Assembly (NCBI RefSeq): GCF_000213055.1
Contig: NZ_CM001165.1
Span: forward strand, 186,001 to 250,000
DNA: 64,000 bases
Direction: 5' to 3'
Origin: Streptomyces sp. Tu6071
GTDB lineage: Bacteria > Actinomycetota > Actinomycetes > Streptomycetales > Streptomycetaceae
Shown here: one piece after another, positions 17,327-27,434 of the stretch
Layout: each line of letters begins with the position of its first letter
Position numbering within the stretch: position 1 is the stretch's first letter
Position numbers and translations under genes: made by a program
Notes under the pieces: model-generated
Told to the model about the DNA's origin: nothing
Databases searched by the model: none
The model's input: the letters and a program-made list of their open reading frames with translations, nothing else

Positions 17327-17899
17327 ATGGCTCGATGGGAACCGAACGCGCGGGAGCGCCTGGTCGTCGCCGCGCTGGACCTCTTCGCCGAACAGGGGTA
17401 CGACGCGACCACGGTGCGCCAGATCGCCGACCGGGCGGGCCTCACCAGGACCACCTTCTTCCGGCACTTCCCCGACAAGCGGGAGGTGCTTTTCGCGGGC
17501 CAGGACACGCACGCGCGGCTGCTCTCGGAGGCGATCGGCACGGCTCCGGGCGCGGCGGGCCCGCTCGAAGCCGTCGGTGCCGGGCTCGACGCGCTCGCGG
17601 CGTCCTTCCCGGCGGGGCGCCGGGACTTCGGCGCCCGGCTCCTCGCCGTCGTCGCCCACCACCCGGAGCTTTGTGAGCGCGCGGCCTTCAAGCACGCGGG
17701 CCTCGCGGGGGCGATGGCCGAGGCGCTGCGCACCCGGGGCGTTCCCGAGCCGTCCGCGAGCCTCGCCGCCGAACTCGGCGCCCGCGCCTTCGACACGGCC
17801 TACGCGCGCTGGACCGCTCCGGACAACGCCGAATCCCTCGGTCTCCTGGCCGGGGAAGCGCTGACCGAACTGCGTGACGCGGCGGCGGCACTGGCGTGA
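17327..17899 (+). CDS. TetR-family regulator
   Basis: A 190-residue repressor. The N-terminal helix-turn-helix is clear: ALDLFAEQGYDATTVRQIA, then LTRTTFFRHFPDKREVLF. The C-terminal ligand domain has no recognisable specificity. It is divergent from the epimerase gene at 17217 and probably controls both genes through the inverted repeat between them. The stop overlaps a GTG that opens a 44-codon frame, not called here. Confidence 0.92.
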   Translation: MARWEPNARERLVVAALDLFAEQGYDATTVRQIADRAGLTRTTFFRHFPDKREVLFAGQDTHARLLSEAIGTAPGAAGPLEAVGAGLDALAASFPAGRRDFGARLLAVVAHHPELCERAAFKHAGLAGAMAEALRTRGVPEPSASLAAELGARAFDTAYARWTAPDNAESLGLLAGEALTELRDAAAALA

Positions 17900-18140
17900 G
17901 CGGGCACCACTCCGACGCCGGGGCGGGCACGGCCCCGGCGGTACGCGGCGGGCGGGCCGCCCCCACCCTGCGCGACGACACCGCGCGGCGGCCCGCACAC
18001 AATCCCTCCCCAAACCGGCTCTCCGCCTGAGCCGCTGTCAAGGGCATACTGTTTCCCGTACAGCACAGGTGTACGACTACCCTCAGCGGTCACACGACGG
18101 GTACGGATGCCGTTCGGGCCTCTACGACGGAAAGGCGGCG

Positions 18141-18365
18141 ATGGCCGTGACTCTTCTCGGCGTGATTCTCGTCGTCCTCGGGGCATGGCTCCTCGCCTCG
18201 CTGGCACTCGGCCTCGTCCTCGCCCGCCACACCCACCGCGGCCTGCGCCGCAGGCTCGGCGCCGCCCGCAGGCTCGTGATGGTCAAGGTCCCCGACTCGG
18301 CGGACGAGAACCCCGCGCTCTCCACCCCCCAGCCCCCCGCGACAACGGGCCGGGGCACCCGCTGA
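18141..18365 (+). CDS. Small single-pass membrane protein
   Basis: A 74-residue protein with one long hydrophobic segment (about residues 3-28) followed by a basic stretch RGLRRRLGAARR and a polar, Pro/Thr-rich tail, giving an N-out, C-in or signal-anchor topology. ATG 18141 follows GGAAAGGCGG. No family recognised. It stands alone between the TetR gene and a long gene-poor stretch. Confidence 0.6.
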   Translation: MAVTLLGVILVVLGAWLLASLALGLVLARHTHRGLRRRLGAARRLVMVKVPDSADENPALSTPQPPATTGRGTR

Positions 18366-19311
18366 GCGGCCGTTCGCCGCGTGCGAGCGGTCCAGGGTCG
18401 ACCGGCCGTAGCGGCGCGAACTCGCCCCCAGTGACCGAGCGCGTGGCAACGCAGCGGGGCAGGTGCAGACGCTGATTGCCGCCACCCTCACCGAAGCACG
18501 ACGGCGGCCCCAGGAACACGATCACGACGGACCGGAGGCCGACGCGATCGGCTGATGGCGCGAGGTGACGTACGGCAGTCCCGTACTTCTTCCTGATCGG
18601 TCCCGGTCGGCGCACGCGGCATCCGCGCGAACCGCGGGGTGCCGCTCCGGAGCGACGAAAACCGGGGCAGGGCGCCGACACTCAGCACCCCTCCCGGCCC
18701 AGCACGCGGTGCGGCGATGCCCACGACGTTGCACTTGGCGATGGCGAACCAGTACGCAAGCCACGGGCCCGGCGCGCACCTCGCGACGTGGGGCCGACCA
18801 CCTTCCGGCCGTCCACGGGAGCGACACCGCCGCGCCGGGCTTCCCGCGCGCGCACCTCGCACGGCTCTACCAAGACCTGCAAAACGGCGAGTTGCACAGA
18901 GGCGTCCGGCCCGATGCGAACCGAGACCCCCCACAACTGTGCGCCGCGTTCACTGCGGCAAACCCCGACCGGCTTTCCTCACGCCGACCAGAGACAGCGA
19001 AGCCCCCCGCGACCGCCCACTTCGCAAACCCCCTCGTCCGGCGCACGCGCGAACCCCACGCCCCCGAACGGCCACACTCCCCCACCTCCCTGACCCCGCC
19101 TCACCCCCTCCCCCGCCCAGGTCACCGTTCCCAACCGTCAGGTCCTGAACGTGGCCTCTTCGTGACCCCACGGCTACCAAAGCGAGGCCATCGGGCGCAA
19201 CGGACCGCCTGAGCTGCGTCTTTCGGGCTTCGCGGAGCCCCGTTCCGCCCCCGCGAGGCCCGTATCCGCCTCCCGTACGACATGCGCCAGCAACAGAACC
19301 GACTTCATCTC
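18366..19311 (+). other. Gene-poor, lower-GC stretch upstream of cebE
   Basis: About 950 bases without a convincing gene. Base composition is visibly less GC-rich than around it, with AAA, TTG and GAA runs. Fragments such as an open frame ending at 18555 and another from about 18790 to 19212 look like decayed coding sequence but match no family I recognise. GTACGG-CAGTC-CCGTAC (18570-18586) followed by TTCTTCC could be a weak terminator. In other streptomycetes the CebR regulator gene lies beside cebE; no CebR-like sequence is visible here. Confidence 0.45.
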
Positions 19312-19389
19312 TTGACAGGCCGCCAGCCAGGCAGCAACCTTCCGGCATCACGTGGGAACGCTCCCACGTCGGGCGTGGGAGCGCTCCAC
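19312..19389 (+). promoter_or_regulatory. cebE promoter with two CebR boxes
   Basis: TTGACA at 19312-19317 is a good -35 element; a poor -10 (CAACCT) follows at 17 bases. Downstream, TGGGAACGCTCCCA (19353-19366) matches the published CebR box TGGGAGCGCTCCCA at 13 of 14 positions, and TGGGAGCGCTCCAC (19376-19389) at 12 of 14. CebR bound here would block the operon; cello-oligosaccharides release it in studied species. Confidence 0.8.
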
Positions 19390-19501
19390 AGGCAAGCCGC
19401 ACGCATGCGCGGCCCGGCCCGCCTGGCGGCCCGCTTCACCACCCGCTCCCACACGCCGCTTTCTCGACCCGGCACCGTTGCCGGAACCTAGGAGTAGTGG
19501 A

Positions 19502-20821
19502 ATGCGCATCACCCGCACGGCCCCGGGCCGCGCCAGGAAGAGCGTGGTCCTCGCGACCACGGCCCTGACGGCCTGCGCCCTCGTACTGACCGGTTGCAGT
19601 GACGACTCCGGTTCCTCGGACAAGGCGTCCGACGGCTCGATCACCCTGACCGTCGCCGACTACGGCCAGTTCGGGTACAAGGAGGCGAAGCTCTTCGCCG
19701 AGTACCACAAGCTCCACCCGAACATCACGGTCAAGGAGGACACCACCGCGAACGAGGCGGACTACTACCCGAAGCTGCTCCAGCAGCTCAACAGCAACAG
19801 TGGTCTCGGCGACGTCGTCGGTGTCGAGGTCGGGCGCGTCAAGGAGGTCACGGACACCCAGGCGGACAAGTTCGTCGACCTCAGCAAGTCGCTCAACGTG
19901 GACGACTGGGTCTCCTGGAAGGAGAAGCAGGCCACCACGAAGGACGGCGCGGTCATCGGCGCCGGTACCGACATCGGCCCGATGTCCCTGTGCTACCGCC
20001 GCGACCTCTTCGAGCAGGCGGGGCTGCCGGACGACCGCGAGACCGTGGCCAGGGCCGTCGCGGGCGGCTGGGAGGACTACATCAAGCTCGGCCAGGAGTA
20101 CAAGAAGAAGGCGCCCAAGGGCACGTACTTCATGGACTCCGCGAGCGCGATGTTCAACGCCGTCGTCTCCTCGAACGCCGAGCAGTACTACGACAAGAGC
20201 GGCAAGGCGATCTACAAGGACAGCGCCAGCGTCAAGCAGGGCTGGAACCTGGCCGCCGAGGTCGCCGACAAGAAGCTGAGCCAGGGACTCGCGCAGTTCC
20301 AGGACCCGTGGACGAACGCGCTGCGCAAGGGCACGATCGCCACCGTGGCCTGCCCCGCCTGGATGGCCGCGCAGATCTCGACGAACTCCGGTGACGCCTT
20401 CAAGGGCAAGTGGGACATCGCCAAGGCCCCCGGTGACACCGCCGCCAACTGGGGCGGCTCCTTCCTGAGCGTTCCCAAGGGCGGAAAGCACGTCAAGGAG
20501 GCCACGGCGCTCGTCAAGTGGCTGACCGCTCCCGAGCAGCAGGCGAAGACCTTCAAGGCGGTCGGCATCTTCCCGTCGAACAAGAAGGCGTACGACCTCG
20601 CGGACGTGAAGAGCGCGACGCTCCCGTACTTCAACAACGCCCCGATCGGTGAGATCTACGCGGCCGAGGCGCAGGCGATCCCCGAGGCCGTCCTCGGCGC
20701 GAAGGACGCCTCGATCAAGGACGAGATCTCGAAGCAGATCAACAACATGGAGCAGCGCGGCACCAAGCCCGACGACGCTTGGAAGGCGGCCACCCAGACC
20801 ATCGACAAGTCGATCGGCTGA
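19502..20821 (+). CDS. cebE: Cello-oligosaccharide ABC transporter substrate-binding lipoprotein CebE
   Basis: A family 1 sugar-binding lipoprotein of 439 residues. The signal peptide ends LVLTGC with Cys32 as the lipid anchor, followed by a Ser/Asp-rich linker. The mature part begins ITLTVADYGQFGYKEA and has the two-lobed sugar-binding layout, including the FLSVPKGGKHVKEATALVKW segment of this class. It captures cellobiose/cellotriose outside the membrane and delivers it to CebF/CebG. It heads the operon behind two CebR boxes; AGGAG precedes the ATG. Function is assigned from operon order, boxes and sequence; the ATPase (MsiK in other species) is not in this window. Confidence 0.9.
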   Translation: MRITRTAPGRARKSVVLATTALTACALVLTGCSDDSGSSDKASDGSITLTVADYGQFGYKEAKLFAEYHKLHPNITVKEDTTANEADYYPKLLQQLNSNSGLGDVVGVEVGRVKEVTDTQADKFVDLSKSLNVDDWVSWKEKQATTKDGAVIGAGTDIGPMSLCYRRDLFEQAGLPDDRETVARAVAGGWEDYIKLGQEYKKKAPKGTYFMDSASAMFNAVVSSNAEQYYDKSGKAIYKDSASVKQGWNLAAEVADKKLSQGLAQFQDPWTNALRKGTIATVACPAWMAAQISTNSGDAFKGKWDIAKAPGDTAANWGGSFLSVPKGGKHVKEATALVKWLTAPEQQAKTFKAVGIFPSNKKAYDLADVKSATLPYFNNAPIGEIYAAEAQAIPEAVLGAKDASIKDEISKQINNMEQRGTKPDDAWKAATQTIDKSIG

Positions 20822-20827
20822 CGGCCC

Positions 20828-20865
20828 GCCCGGGGTGGTCCGCGCGCGAGCGGGCCGCCCCGGGC
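20828..20865 (+). terminator. Stem-loop between cebE and cebF
   Basis: GCCCGGGG (20828-20835) pairs with CCCCGGGC (20858-20865), extended by GG/CC past a bulge. A stem here, right after a binding-protein gene, would protect cebE mRNA and reduce readthrough, giving more binding protein than permease. This role is inferred from position. Confidence 0.45.
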
Positions 20866-20908
20866 GCCCCCTTTCCCCGTCCGTCCGTCCTTGAAGGAAA
20901 GGACAACC

Positions 20909-21904
20909 GTGGCCACCTCAACCCCCACCAGGCCGTCCGCCACTCCCCCGCCCCCGGCGGCGGACGCGGCGCGCGCCGAGGCCCGCCGCCGGCTGCGCAG
21001 CCGGCTGTGGCGCCTGGACGACAAGGCGTCCCCGTACGCCTACATCGCCCCGTTCTTCCTCGTCTTCGCCGCCTTCGGGCTCTACCCGCTGCTCTACACC
21101 GGCTGGATCGCGCTGCACCGCGTCGAGCTGACCGGGCTCGACCAGTCCACCTGGATCGGTCTCGACAACTTCCAGCGCGTCCTCGGCGACGGCGAGTTCT
21201 GGGACGCGGTCGCGAACACCTTCGTCATCGGTGTCATCTCGACCGTGCCGCAGCTCCTCGTGGCGCTCGGCCTCGCGCACCTGCTCAACTACCGGCTGCG
21301 CGCCTCGACGTTCTGGCGGACGGTGATCCTCACCCCGTACGCGACCTCGGTCGCCACCGCCGCGCTCGTCTTCGCGCTCGTCTTCCGTCCCGACGGCGGC
21401 CTGCTCAACTACCTGCTGCACTTCGTCGGCCTGGGCGACACCAACTGGGCCAACGGCCACTGGACCTCGAAGATCGCCATCTCGGTCATCGTCATCTGGC
21501 GCTGGACCGGCTACAACGCGCTCATCTACCTCGCCGCGATGCAGGCCGTACCGGCCGACCTCTACGAGGCGGCCTCGATCGACGGGGCCTCGCGCTGGCA
21601 GCAGTTCCGCAAGGTGACGATCCCCTCGCTGCGGCCGACGATCCTCTTCACCATCGTCATCTCGACGATCGGCTCGATGCAGCTCTTCGGGGAGCCGCTG
21701 CTCCTGGAGGGCGGCACGCTCGGCGCCACCGGGGGCAGCGAGCACCAGTACGAGACGCTGAGCATCTATCTCTACAACTACGGCTGGAAGCTCGGCCACC
21801 TCGGCCCGGCCGCCGCCGTGGCCTGGTCGATGCTCGCCCTGCTGCTGCTGATCGCGCTGATCCAGTGGCTGATCGGCCGCTTCCTGCGCAAGAGCGCGGG
21901 CTGA
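20909..21904 (+). CDS. cebF: Cello-oligosaccharide ABC permease CebF
   Basis: A 331-residue inner membrane permease with six membrane segments after a polar, Pro-rich N-terminus. YAYIAPFFLVFAAFGLYPLLYTGW is split between the first segment and its lead-in, and the cytoplasmic EAA loop (DLYEAASIDGASRWQQFRKV) that docks the ATPase lies near residue 220. GTG 20909 follows GGAAAGGA; an in-frame TTG at 20891 is less likely. Partner of CebG, 14 bases downstream. Confidence 0.92.
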   Translation: MATSTPTRPSATPPPPAADAARAEARRRLRSRLWRLDDKASPYAYIAPFFLVFAAFGLYPLLYTGWIALHRVELTGLDQSTWIGLDNFQRVLGDGEFWDAVANTFVIGVISTVPQLLVALGLAHLLNYRLRASTFWRTVILTPYATSVATAALVFALVFRPDGGLLNYLLHFVGLGDTNWANGHWTSKIAISVIVIWRWTGYNALIYLAAMQAVPADLYEAASIDGASRWQQFRKVTIPSLRPTILFTIVISTIGSMQLFGEPLLLEGGTLGATGGSEHQYETLSIYLYNYGWKLGHLGPAAAVAWSMLALLLLIALIQWLIGRFLRKSAG

Positions 21905-21918
21905 GAGGGAGCGAATCC

Positions 21919-22839
<921 letters not shown>

Positions 22840-22866
22840 GCTTCTTCTTCCTTCCCCTCCACATCA

Positions 22867-22880
22867 TGGGAGCGCTCTCA
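22867..22880 (+). promoter_or_regulatory. CebR box directly upstream of bglC
   Basis: TGGGAGCGCTCTCA matches the CebR consensus at 13 of 14 positions. It ends one base before the bglC start codon, so repressor here would block elongation into bglC or an internal promoter. Confidence 0.8.
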
Positions 22881-22881
22881 T

Positions 22882-24360
22882 ATGACCGCTGTACGACCCG
22901 AGTCCGGCTCTCGGCCGGGTGCCGCACCCGGCGCCTCGCCCTCCGTCTCGCCCTCCGAGTCCGCCACCGGCTTCCCCACCGGCTTCCTGTGGGGTGCCGC
23001 CACCGCCTCGTACCAGGTGGAGGGGGCGGCGACGGAGCACGGCCGGACCCCTTCGATCTGGGACACCTTCAGCCACACCCCCGGCAAGGTGCGCAACGGC
23101 GACACCGGTGACATCGCGGCGGACCACTACCACAGGTACCGCGAGGACGTCGCGCTGATGAAGGAGCTGGGGCTCGGCGCCTACCGCTTCTCCGTCTCCT
23201 GGTCGCGCGTGCAGCCCACGGGGCGCGGCCCGGCCGTCGAGCGGGGGCTCGACTTCTACCGGCGCCTGGTGGACTCGCTCCTGGAGGCCGGGATCACGCC
23301 GGTGGCGACGCTGTACCACTGGGACCTTCCGCAGGAGCTGGAGGACGCGGGCGGGTGGCCGCTGCGCGACACGGCCGAGCGGTTCGCGGACTACGCGGCG
23401 CTCGTGGCGGGCGCGCTCGGCGACCGCGTGCCGATGTGGACGACGCTCAACGAGCCGTGGTGTTCGGCGTTCCTCGGCTACGGATCCGGCGTGCACGCTC
23501 CGGGACGTACGGACGCCGCGGCGACGCTGCGCGCGGCGCACCACCTCAACCTGGCGCACGGCAAGGGCGTCCAGGTGCTGCGCGGGCTGCTCCCCGCCGA
23601 TGCGCAGACCTCGATCACGCTCAATCTGCACCAGGTGCGTCCGCTCACCACGAGCGCCGGGGACGCGGACGCGGCGCGGCGGATCGACGAGGTGGGCAAC
23701 CGGGTCTTCACCGGGCCGCTGCTCGACGGCGGCTACCCGGAGGACCTGGTCCGGCGCACCACGCCGCTCGTGGACTGGGAGGAGCTGGTCAGGCCGGGTG
23801 ACCTGGAGACCATCGCGACGCCGTTCGACGTGCTCGGCGTCAACTACTACACGCCGACGATCGTCTCCGCCTCGGACGGGGCGGGCGACTCGCGCGACGA
23901 CGGGCACGGTGCGAGCGACCACTCGCCGTGGACCGGTTCCGAGGACGTCGCCTTCCACCTGGCCCCCGGCGAGCGCACGGCGATGAACTGGGCGGTCGAC
24001 GCCTCGGGGCTGCACACCCTGCTCACCGAACTGCACGCGGCGCACCCCGAGCTGCCGCTCATGGTGACCGAGAACGGCGCGGCGTTCGACGACTACGTCT
24101 CGCCGGAGGGCCGCGTCGAGGACCCCGAGCGCATCGCGTACCTGCACTCCCACCTGGAGGCGGTGCGGCAGGCGGTCGCGGACGGCGCGGACGTGCGCGG
24201 GTACTTCCTGTGGTCGCTGCTCGACAACTTCGAGTGGTCCTACGGGTACGCGAAGCGCTTCGGCGCGGTGTACGTGGACTACGCCTCGCAGCGGCGCATC
24301 CCGAAGGCGAGCGCCCACTGGTACGCGGAGGTGATCCGGCGCGGCGGGCTGCCGGGCTGA
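22882..24360 (+). CDS. bglC: Beta-glucosidase BglC (GH1)
   Basis: A cytosolic GH1 beta-glucosidase of 492 residues that splits imported cello-oligosaccharides to glucose. TLNEPW (188-193) holds the acid/base Glu191, and VTENG (395-399) the nucleophile Glu397. The N-terminal [16 protein letters not shown] and the YRFSVSWSR strand are standard, as is the [18 protein letters not shown] end. No signal peptide. Last gene of the ceb operon; a strong hairpin follows. Confidence 0.95.
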   Translation: MTAVRPESGSRPGAAPGASPSVSPSESATGFPTGFLWGAATASYQVEGAATEHGRTPSIWDTFSHTPGKVRNGDTGDIAADHYHRYREDVALMKELGLGAYRFSVSWSRVQPTGRGPAVERGLDFYRRLVDSLLEAGITPVATLYHWDLPQELEDAGGWPLRDTAERFADYAALVAGALGDRVPMWTTLNEPWCSAFLGYGSGVHAPGRTDAAATLRAAHHLNLAHGKGVQVLRGLLPADAQTSITLNLHQVRPLTTSAGDADAARRIDEVGNRVFTGPLLDGGYPEDLVRRTTPLVDWEELVRPGDLETIATPFDVLGVNYYTPTIVSASDGAGDSRDDGHGASDHSPWTGSEDVAFHLAPGERTAMNWAVDASGLHTLLTELHAAHPELPLMVTENGAAFDDYVSPEGRVEDPERIAYLHSHLEAVRQAVADGADVRGYFLWSLLDNFEWSYGYAKRFGAVYVDYASQRRIPKASAHWYAEVIRRGGLPG

Positions 24361-24469
24361 GCCACCGGGCCGGGGGGCCGGGACGGAGCGGGCGGGCGCC
24401 GTGGGGGTCGACCGCCCGCTCCCGGTGGGGGGCGGGGGCCGCGTGGGGGCGCCCCGCCCTTCGCCGTGC

Positions 24470-24509
24470 GCGCCGGGCCCGTACGGGGTGTCCCGTACGG
24501 GCCCGGCGC
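24470..24509. terminator. Perfect-arm bidirectional terminator
   Basis: An 18-base perfect inverted repeat (beginning GCGCCGGGCCCGTACGGG) around a GTGT loop, between the convergent bglC and GH2 genes and five bases from the GH2 stop. It can terminate both transcripts. Confidence 0.85.
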
Positions 24510-24514
24510 CGTGG

Positions 24515-27220
24515 TCAGCTCGTCGGGCACCCCCGTACCGTGTCCCGCGAGGCGTCGGCGATCAGGGCGCGCTGGGCGGCGCGGACCTTGCCGACGTCGG
24601 CCTTCATGACGGAGCGGTCGTAGGTCATGATGCCGTTGAGTTCGCCCTCGACATCGGCGATCTGCGTGTAGACCGAGCCGTTGCCGCCCTCGCAGGCGAG
24701 GGCGTGGACCTCGTCGACCTTCTTGAGGTACTCGTCGGTGTACGCCTCCTTCTCGACGCCGATGTAGCTCTGCTGGACCGGCCAGGCGTGGCCCGGTACG
24801 GCGAGGCCGAGGCCGCCGAACTCGCCGCTGACGAGGGCGCGTTTGCCGTCGGGTGCCGGGAGGGCCGGGCTCGGGTAGCCGTGCGCGTCGGCGATGTCGC
24901 CGTTGCCTCCGTCGACGGCGCCGCAGCAGTTGAGTCCGCTCATGTTGTTGACGAGGCGGCTGGGGTCCCACTTCTTCGCCTGGTCGGCGATGCGGGCCTG
25001 GTCGTACTGGCCCCAGCCCTCGTTGAAGGTGACCCACATGATGACCGAGGGGCTGCTCGCGTGCTGGTCGATCATCTGCTTCATCTCGTGCTCGTACTCG
25101 GCCTTCTCGCTCGCGCTGTCGGGGACGGAGGACATGGCGGGCATGTCCTGCCACACGAGGAGGCCGAGCTTGTCGGCCCAGTAGAACCAGCGGTCGGGCT
25201 CGACCTTGATGTGCTTGCGCACGGAGTTGAAGCCGAGGTTCTTGTGCTGGACGAGGTCGTACTTCAGGGCCTCGTCGGTGGGCGCGGTGTGCAGGCCGTC
25301 CGGCCAGAAGCCCTGGTCGAGGGTGGCCATCATGAAGACGGGTTTGCCGTTGAGCACGGTGCGCGGGGTGCCGTCGACGTTCTCAACGGCGATGTCGCGC
25401 ATCCCGAAGTAGCTGCCGACGCGGTCGTTCCCGGTGGTGACCTCCAGGCGGTAGAGGTGGGGGTCGTCGGGTGACCAGAGGTGCGGGTTCCTGACGGGGA
25501 GCCGGAGGGTCGTGCCGGTGCGGCCGTGGACGGTGGCGACCTTGCGCTTGCCGTCGAAGGCGGTCGCGGTCACGGGGAGCCCGGCGCGGGTGGCGTTGAC
25601 GTCGACGGCCAGACGCTGGTTCTTGACGTCGGGCGTGAGCTTGAGCGTGTCGGTGTGCTCGGCCGCGACGGGTTCCATCCAGACGGTCTGCCAGATGCCG
25701 GAGCTGGGCGTGTACCAGATGCCGCTGGGGTCGAGGCGCTGCTTGCCGACGGGCGGGTTCTCGCCGTTCTTCGCGTCGGTCGGGTCGTAGACGCCGACGA
25801 CGAGTTCCTGGGTGCGGCCGGGCTTGAGCGCGTCGGTGACGTCCGCGGAGAAGCGGTCGTAGCCGCCCTTGTGGCTGGTGACCTTGTGCCCGTTGACCCA
25901 GATGTCGGCCTGCCAGTCGACGGCGTCGAAGTTGAGCTGAAGCCGCTCCCCGTGGCCGACCTTCCAGTTCGCCGGCACGGTGAAGGTGCGCCGGTACCAC
26001 ATGCGGTCCTCGTGGCGCTCGATGCCGGAGAGCTGCGACTCGATCGGGTAGGGGACGAGGACGCGCTCGGCGAGGTTCTTGCCGAGCGGCGGGGCCTCGC
26101 CCTGCTTGGCCGCGGCGAACTGCCAGGTGCCGTTGAGGTTCTGCCAGCGGTCGCGGGTGAGCTGGGGGCGGGGGTATTCGGGGTGCGCGTTCTTCGGGCC
26201 GACGTCCTTGGCCCAGCGGGTGCTGAGCTGGTACGTGGACTCGTTGGCGCCGCCCGCCCAGAAGGCGCCGATCGCGGTGTCCCCGGCGTCGGCCTTCGTG
26301 CGCAGGCCGCCCTCGCCGTCGTAGCGCACGTCGACGGAGCCGCCCGCCCCGACGACGGGTTCCTTGAGCGACACGAGGAGTTTCGCCGGGTCGGCGGGGT
26401 CCTTGCGGACGGTGCCGAGGGGCCAGTCGGCGCCGCCGATGTTGGCGCTGAGGTGCTGGGCGACGGTGCTCGGCGGGGTGGCGAGGGAGTGCGGGAAGCC
26501 GAGTTCGAGGGTGCGGCCTGTGCTGGTGACGGTCGCGGAGGTGGCGCCGTCGTAGGCCCAGTTCTCGGGGGTGAGGAAGGCGGATTGCGGGACGGGGGCC
26601 TGGGTGCCGCCGGGCGGGGTCCAGGAGAAGTGGAGGTTCGAGCCGCCCTCGTGCTCGAAGTACTCCAGCTTGATGTCGTACGCCTTGCCCGCTTCCAGGG
26701 TGACGGGCCGGGAGACCTGTTCCTTGTCCCAGTCGTCGACCCAGTGGTCGATGACGAGTTCGTCGCCGATCCAGAGCCGGAAGCCGTTGTCGCCCTTGAT
26801 CTGGAAGGTGTGCTCGCCGCTCTTGCCGGGGACGAGGCGGCCCGTCCAGCGGACGTTGACGTCGTCGGCCTGCCCGGTGGCCTGTTGCAGGCGGGACTCC
26901 AGGCTGTCGAAGTCGAGCGAGGGGTCGAAGGCGGTGGCCTTGAGCTGGTCGAAGTCGAAGGCGCCGGGGGCGGACTGGGTGTAGTAGTCGCCCCGGAGGC
27001 CGTGCAGCTCCGCGGCGTCCGCGGTGCCGGTCCGGTGGGAGGTGGAGGTGGAGGTGGGGTGGGGGGTGAGGGTGCCTGCCGCGGGGCGAGTGCTCCCGGG
27101 GTCCGCCGCGCTCGCGGTGGACGTCGCGGTGAGTCCCGCGAGGCCCAGCAGCGCGGCGGCGCACAGGGCGAGGGGGCGTCCCACGCCCCCTGCCGGGGAG
27201 AATCTGCTGCGGTTGCGCAC
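24515..27220 (-). CDS. Secreted GH2 glycosidase with PA14 domain (candidate beta-galactofuranosidase)
   Basis: A secreted enzyme of about 901 residues. Residues 1-38 form a signal peptide ending in ATSTASA, then a Pro/Thr/Ser-rich linker. A PA14 carbohydrate-binding domain follows (GLRGDYYTQSAPGAF through FRLWIGDELVIDHW, about residues 60-210). The GH2 jelly-roll, immunoglobulin-like and barrel domains fill the rest. FNEGWG carries the acid/base Glu near 734, and VSGEFGG the nucleophile Glu near 800. GTG 27220 has a perfect AAGGAGGAGC site; longer starts are not needed. GH2 covers beta-galactosidase, mannosidase, glucuronidase and also reported streptomycete beta-galactofuranosidases; the neighbouring galactofuranose-type importer favours the last. 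Confidence 0.88.
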   Translation of the reverse strand: MRNRSRFSPAGGVGRPLALCAAALLGLAGLTATSTASAADPGSTRPAAGTLTPHPTSTSTSHRTGTADAAELHGLRGDYYTQSAPGAFDFDQLKATAFDPSLDFDSLESRLQQATGQADDVNVRWTGRLVPGKSGEHTFQIKGDNGFRLWIGDELVIDHWVDDWDKEQVSRPVTLEAGKAYDIKLEYFEHEGGSNLHFSWTPPGGTQAPVPQSAFLTPENWAYDGATSATVTSTGRTLELGFPHSLATPPSTVAQHLSANIGGADWPLGTVRKDPADPAKLLVSLKEPVVGAGGSVDVRYDGEGGLRTKADAGDTAIGAFWAGGANESTYQLSTRWAKDVGPKNAHPEYPRPQLTRDRWQNLNGTWQFAAAKQGEAPPLGKNLAERVLVPYPIESQLSGIERHEDRMWYRRTFTVPANWKVGHGERLQLNFDAVDWQADIWVNGHKVTSHKGGYDRFSADVTDALKPGRTQELVVGVYDPTDAKNGENPPVGKQRLDPSGIWYTPSSGIWQTVWMEPVAAEHTDTLKLTPDVKNQRLAVDVNATRAGLPVTATAFDGKRKVATVHGRTGTTLRLPVRNPHLWSPDDPHLYRLEVTTGNDRVGSYFGMRDIAVENVDGTPRTVLNGKPVFMMATLDQGFWPDGLHTAPTDEALKYDLVQHKNLGFNSVRKHIKVEPDRWFYWADKLGLLVWQDMPAMSSVPDSASEKAEYEHEMKQMIDQHASSPSVIMWVTFNEGWGQYDQARIADQAKKWDPSRLVNNMSGLNCCGAVDGGNGDIADAHGYPSPALPAPDGKRALVSGEFGGLGLAVPGHAWPVQQSYIGVEKEAYTDEYLKKVDEVHALACEGGNGSVYTQIADVEGELNGIMTYDRSVMKADVGKVRAAQRALIADASRDTVRGCPTS

Positions 27221-27320
27221 GTGCTCCTCCTTCTTGCCGTGGGGCATTGCCACGGGGGCCTTTGCGCAAGGTCCCCCGATGTCATGTCGAGGAAGGGTGG
27301 CGGCTCGCCGCTCCAGTCTG

Positions 27321-27332
27321 TACAACGTTGCA
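27321..27332. promoter_or_regulatory. LacI-type operator between the GH2 and LacI genes
   Basis: TACAACGTTGCA contains the perfect palindrome CAACGTTG. The same pattern (T-x-CAACG-x-TG-x-A) recurs at 28542-28553 before the importer operon. It sits in the 214-base divergent spacer and is a probable operator for the adjacent LacI protein. Confidence 0.6.
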
Positions 27333-27434
27333 AGGAACGGCAGTTGGCATGAGAGCACGCCCTCTCGCCTACTGTCCAGGGTCATGACGGACGCGCCCGG
27401 ACGCCGGGACGCGGAGTGAAGCGGAGGGGTTTTC

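Noticed and set aside
17896..18030. A 44-codon frame starting on the TetR stop (GTGA overlap)
   Set aside because: Composition is Gly/Arg/Pro-rich, no family or membrane segment, and no independent support beyond the overlap.
18565..19212. A 215-codon open frame in the gene-poor stretch
   Set aside because: No recognisable domain, no ribosome site, and rival frames of similar length; treated as possible decayed sequence only.
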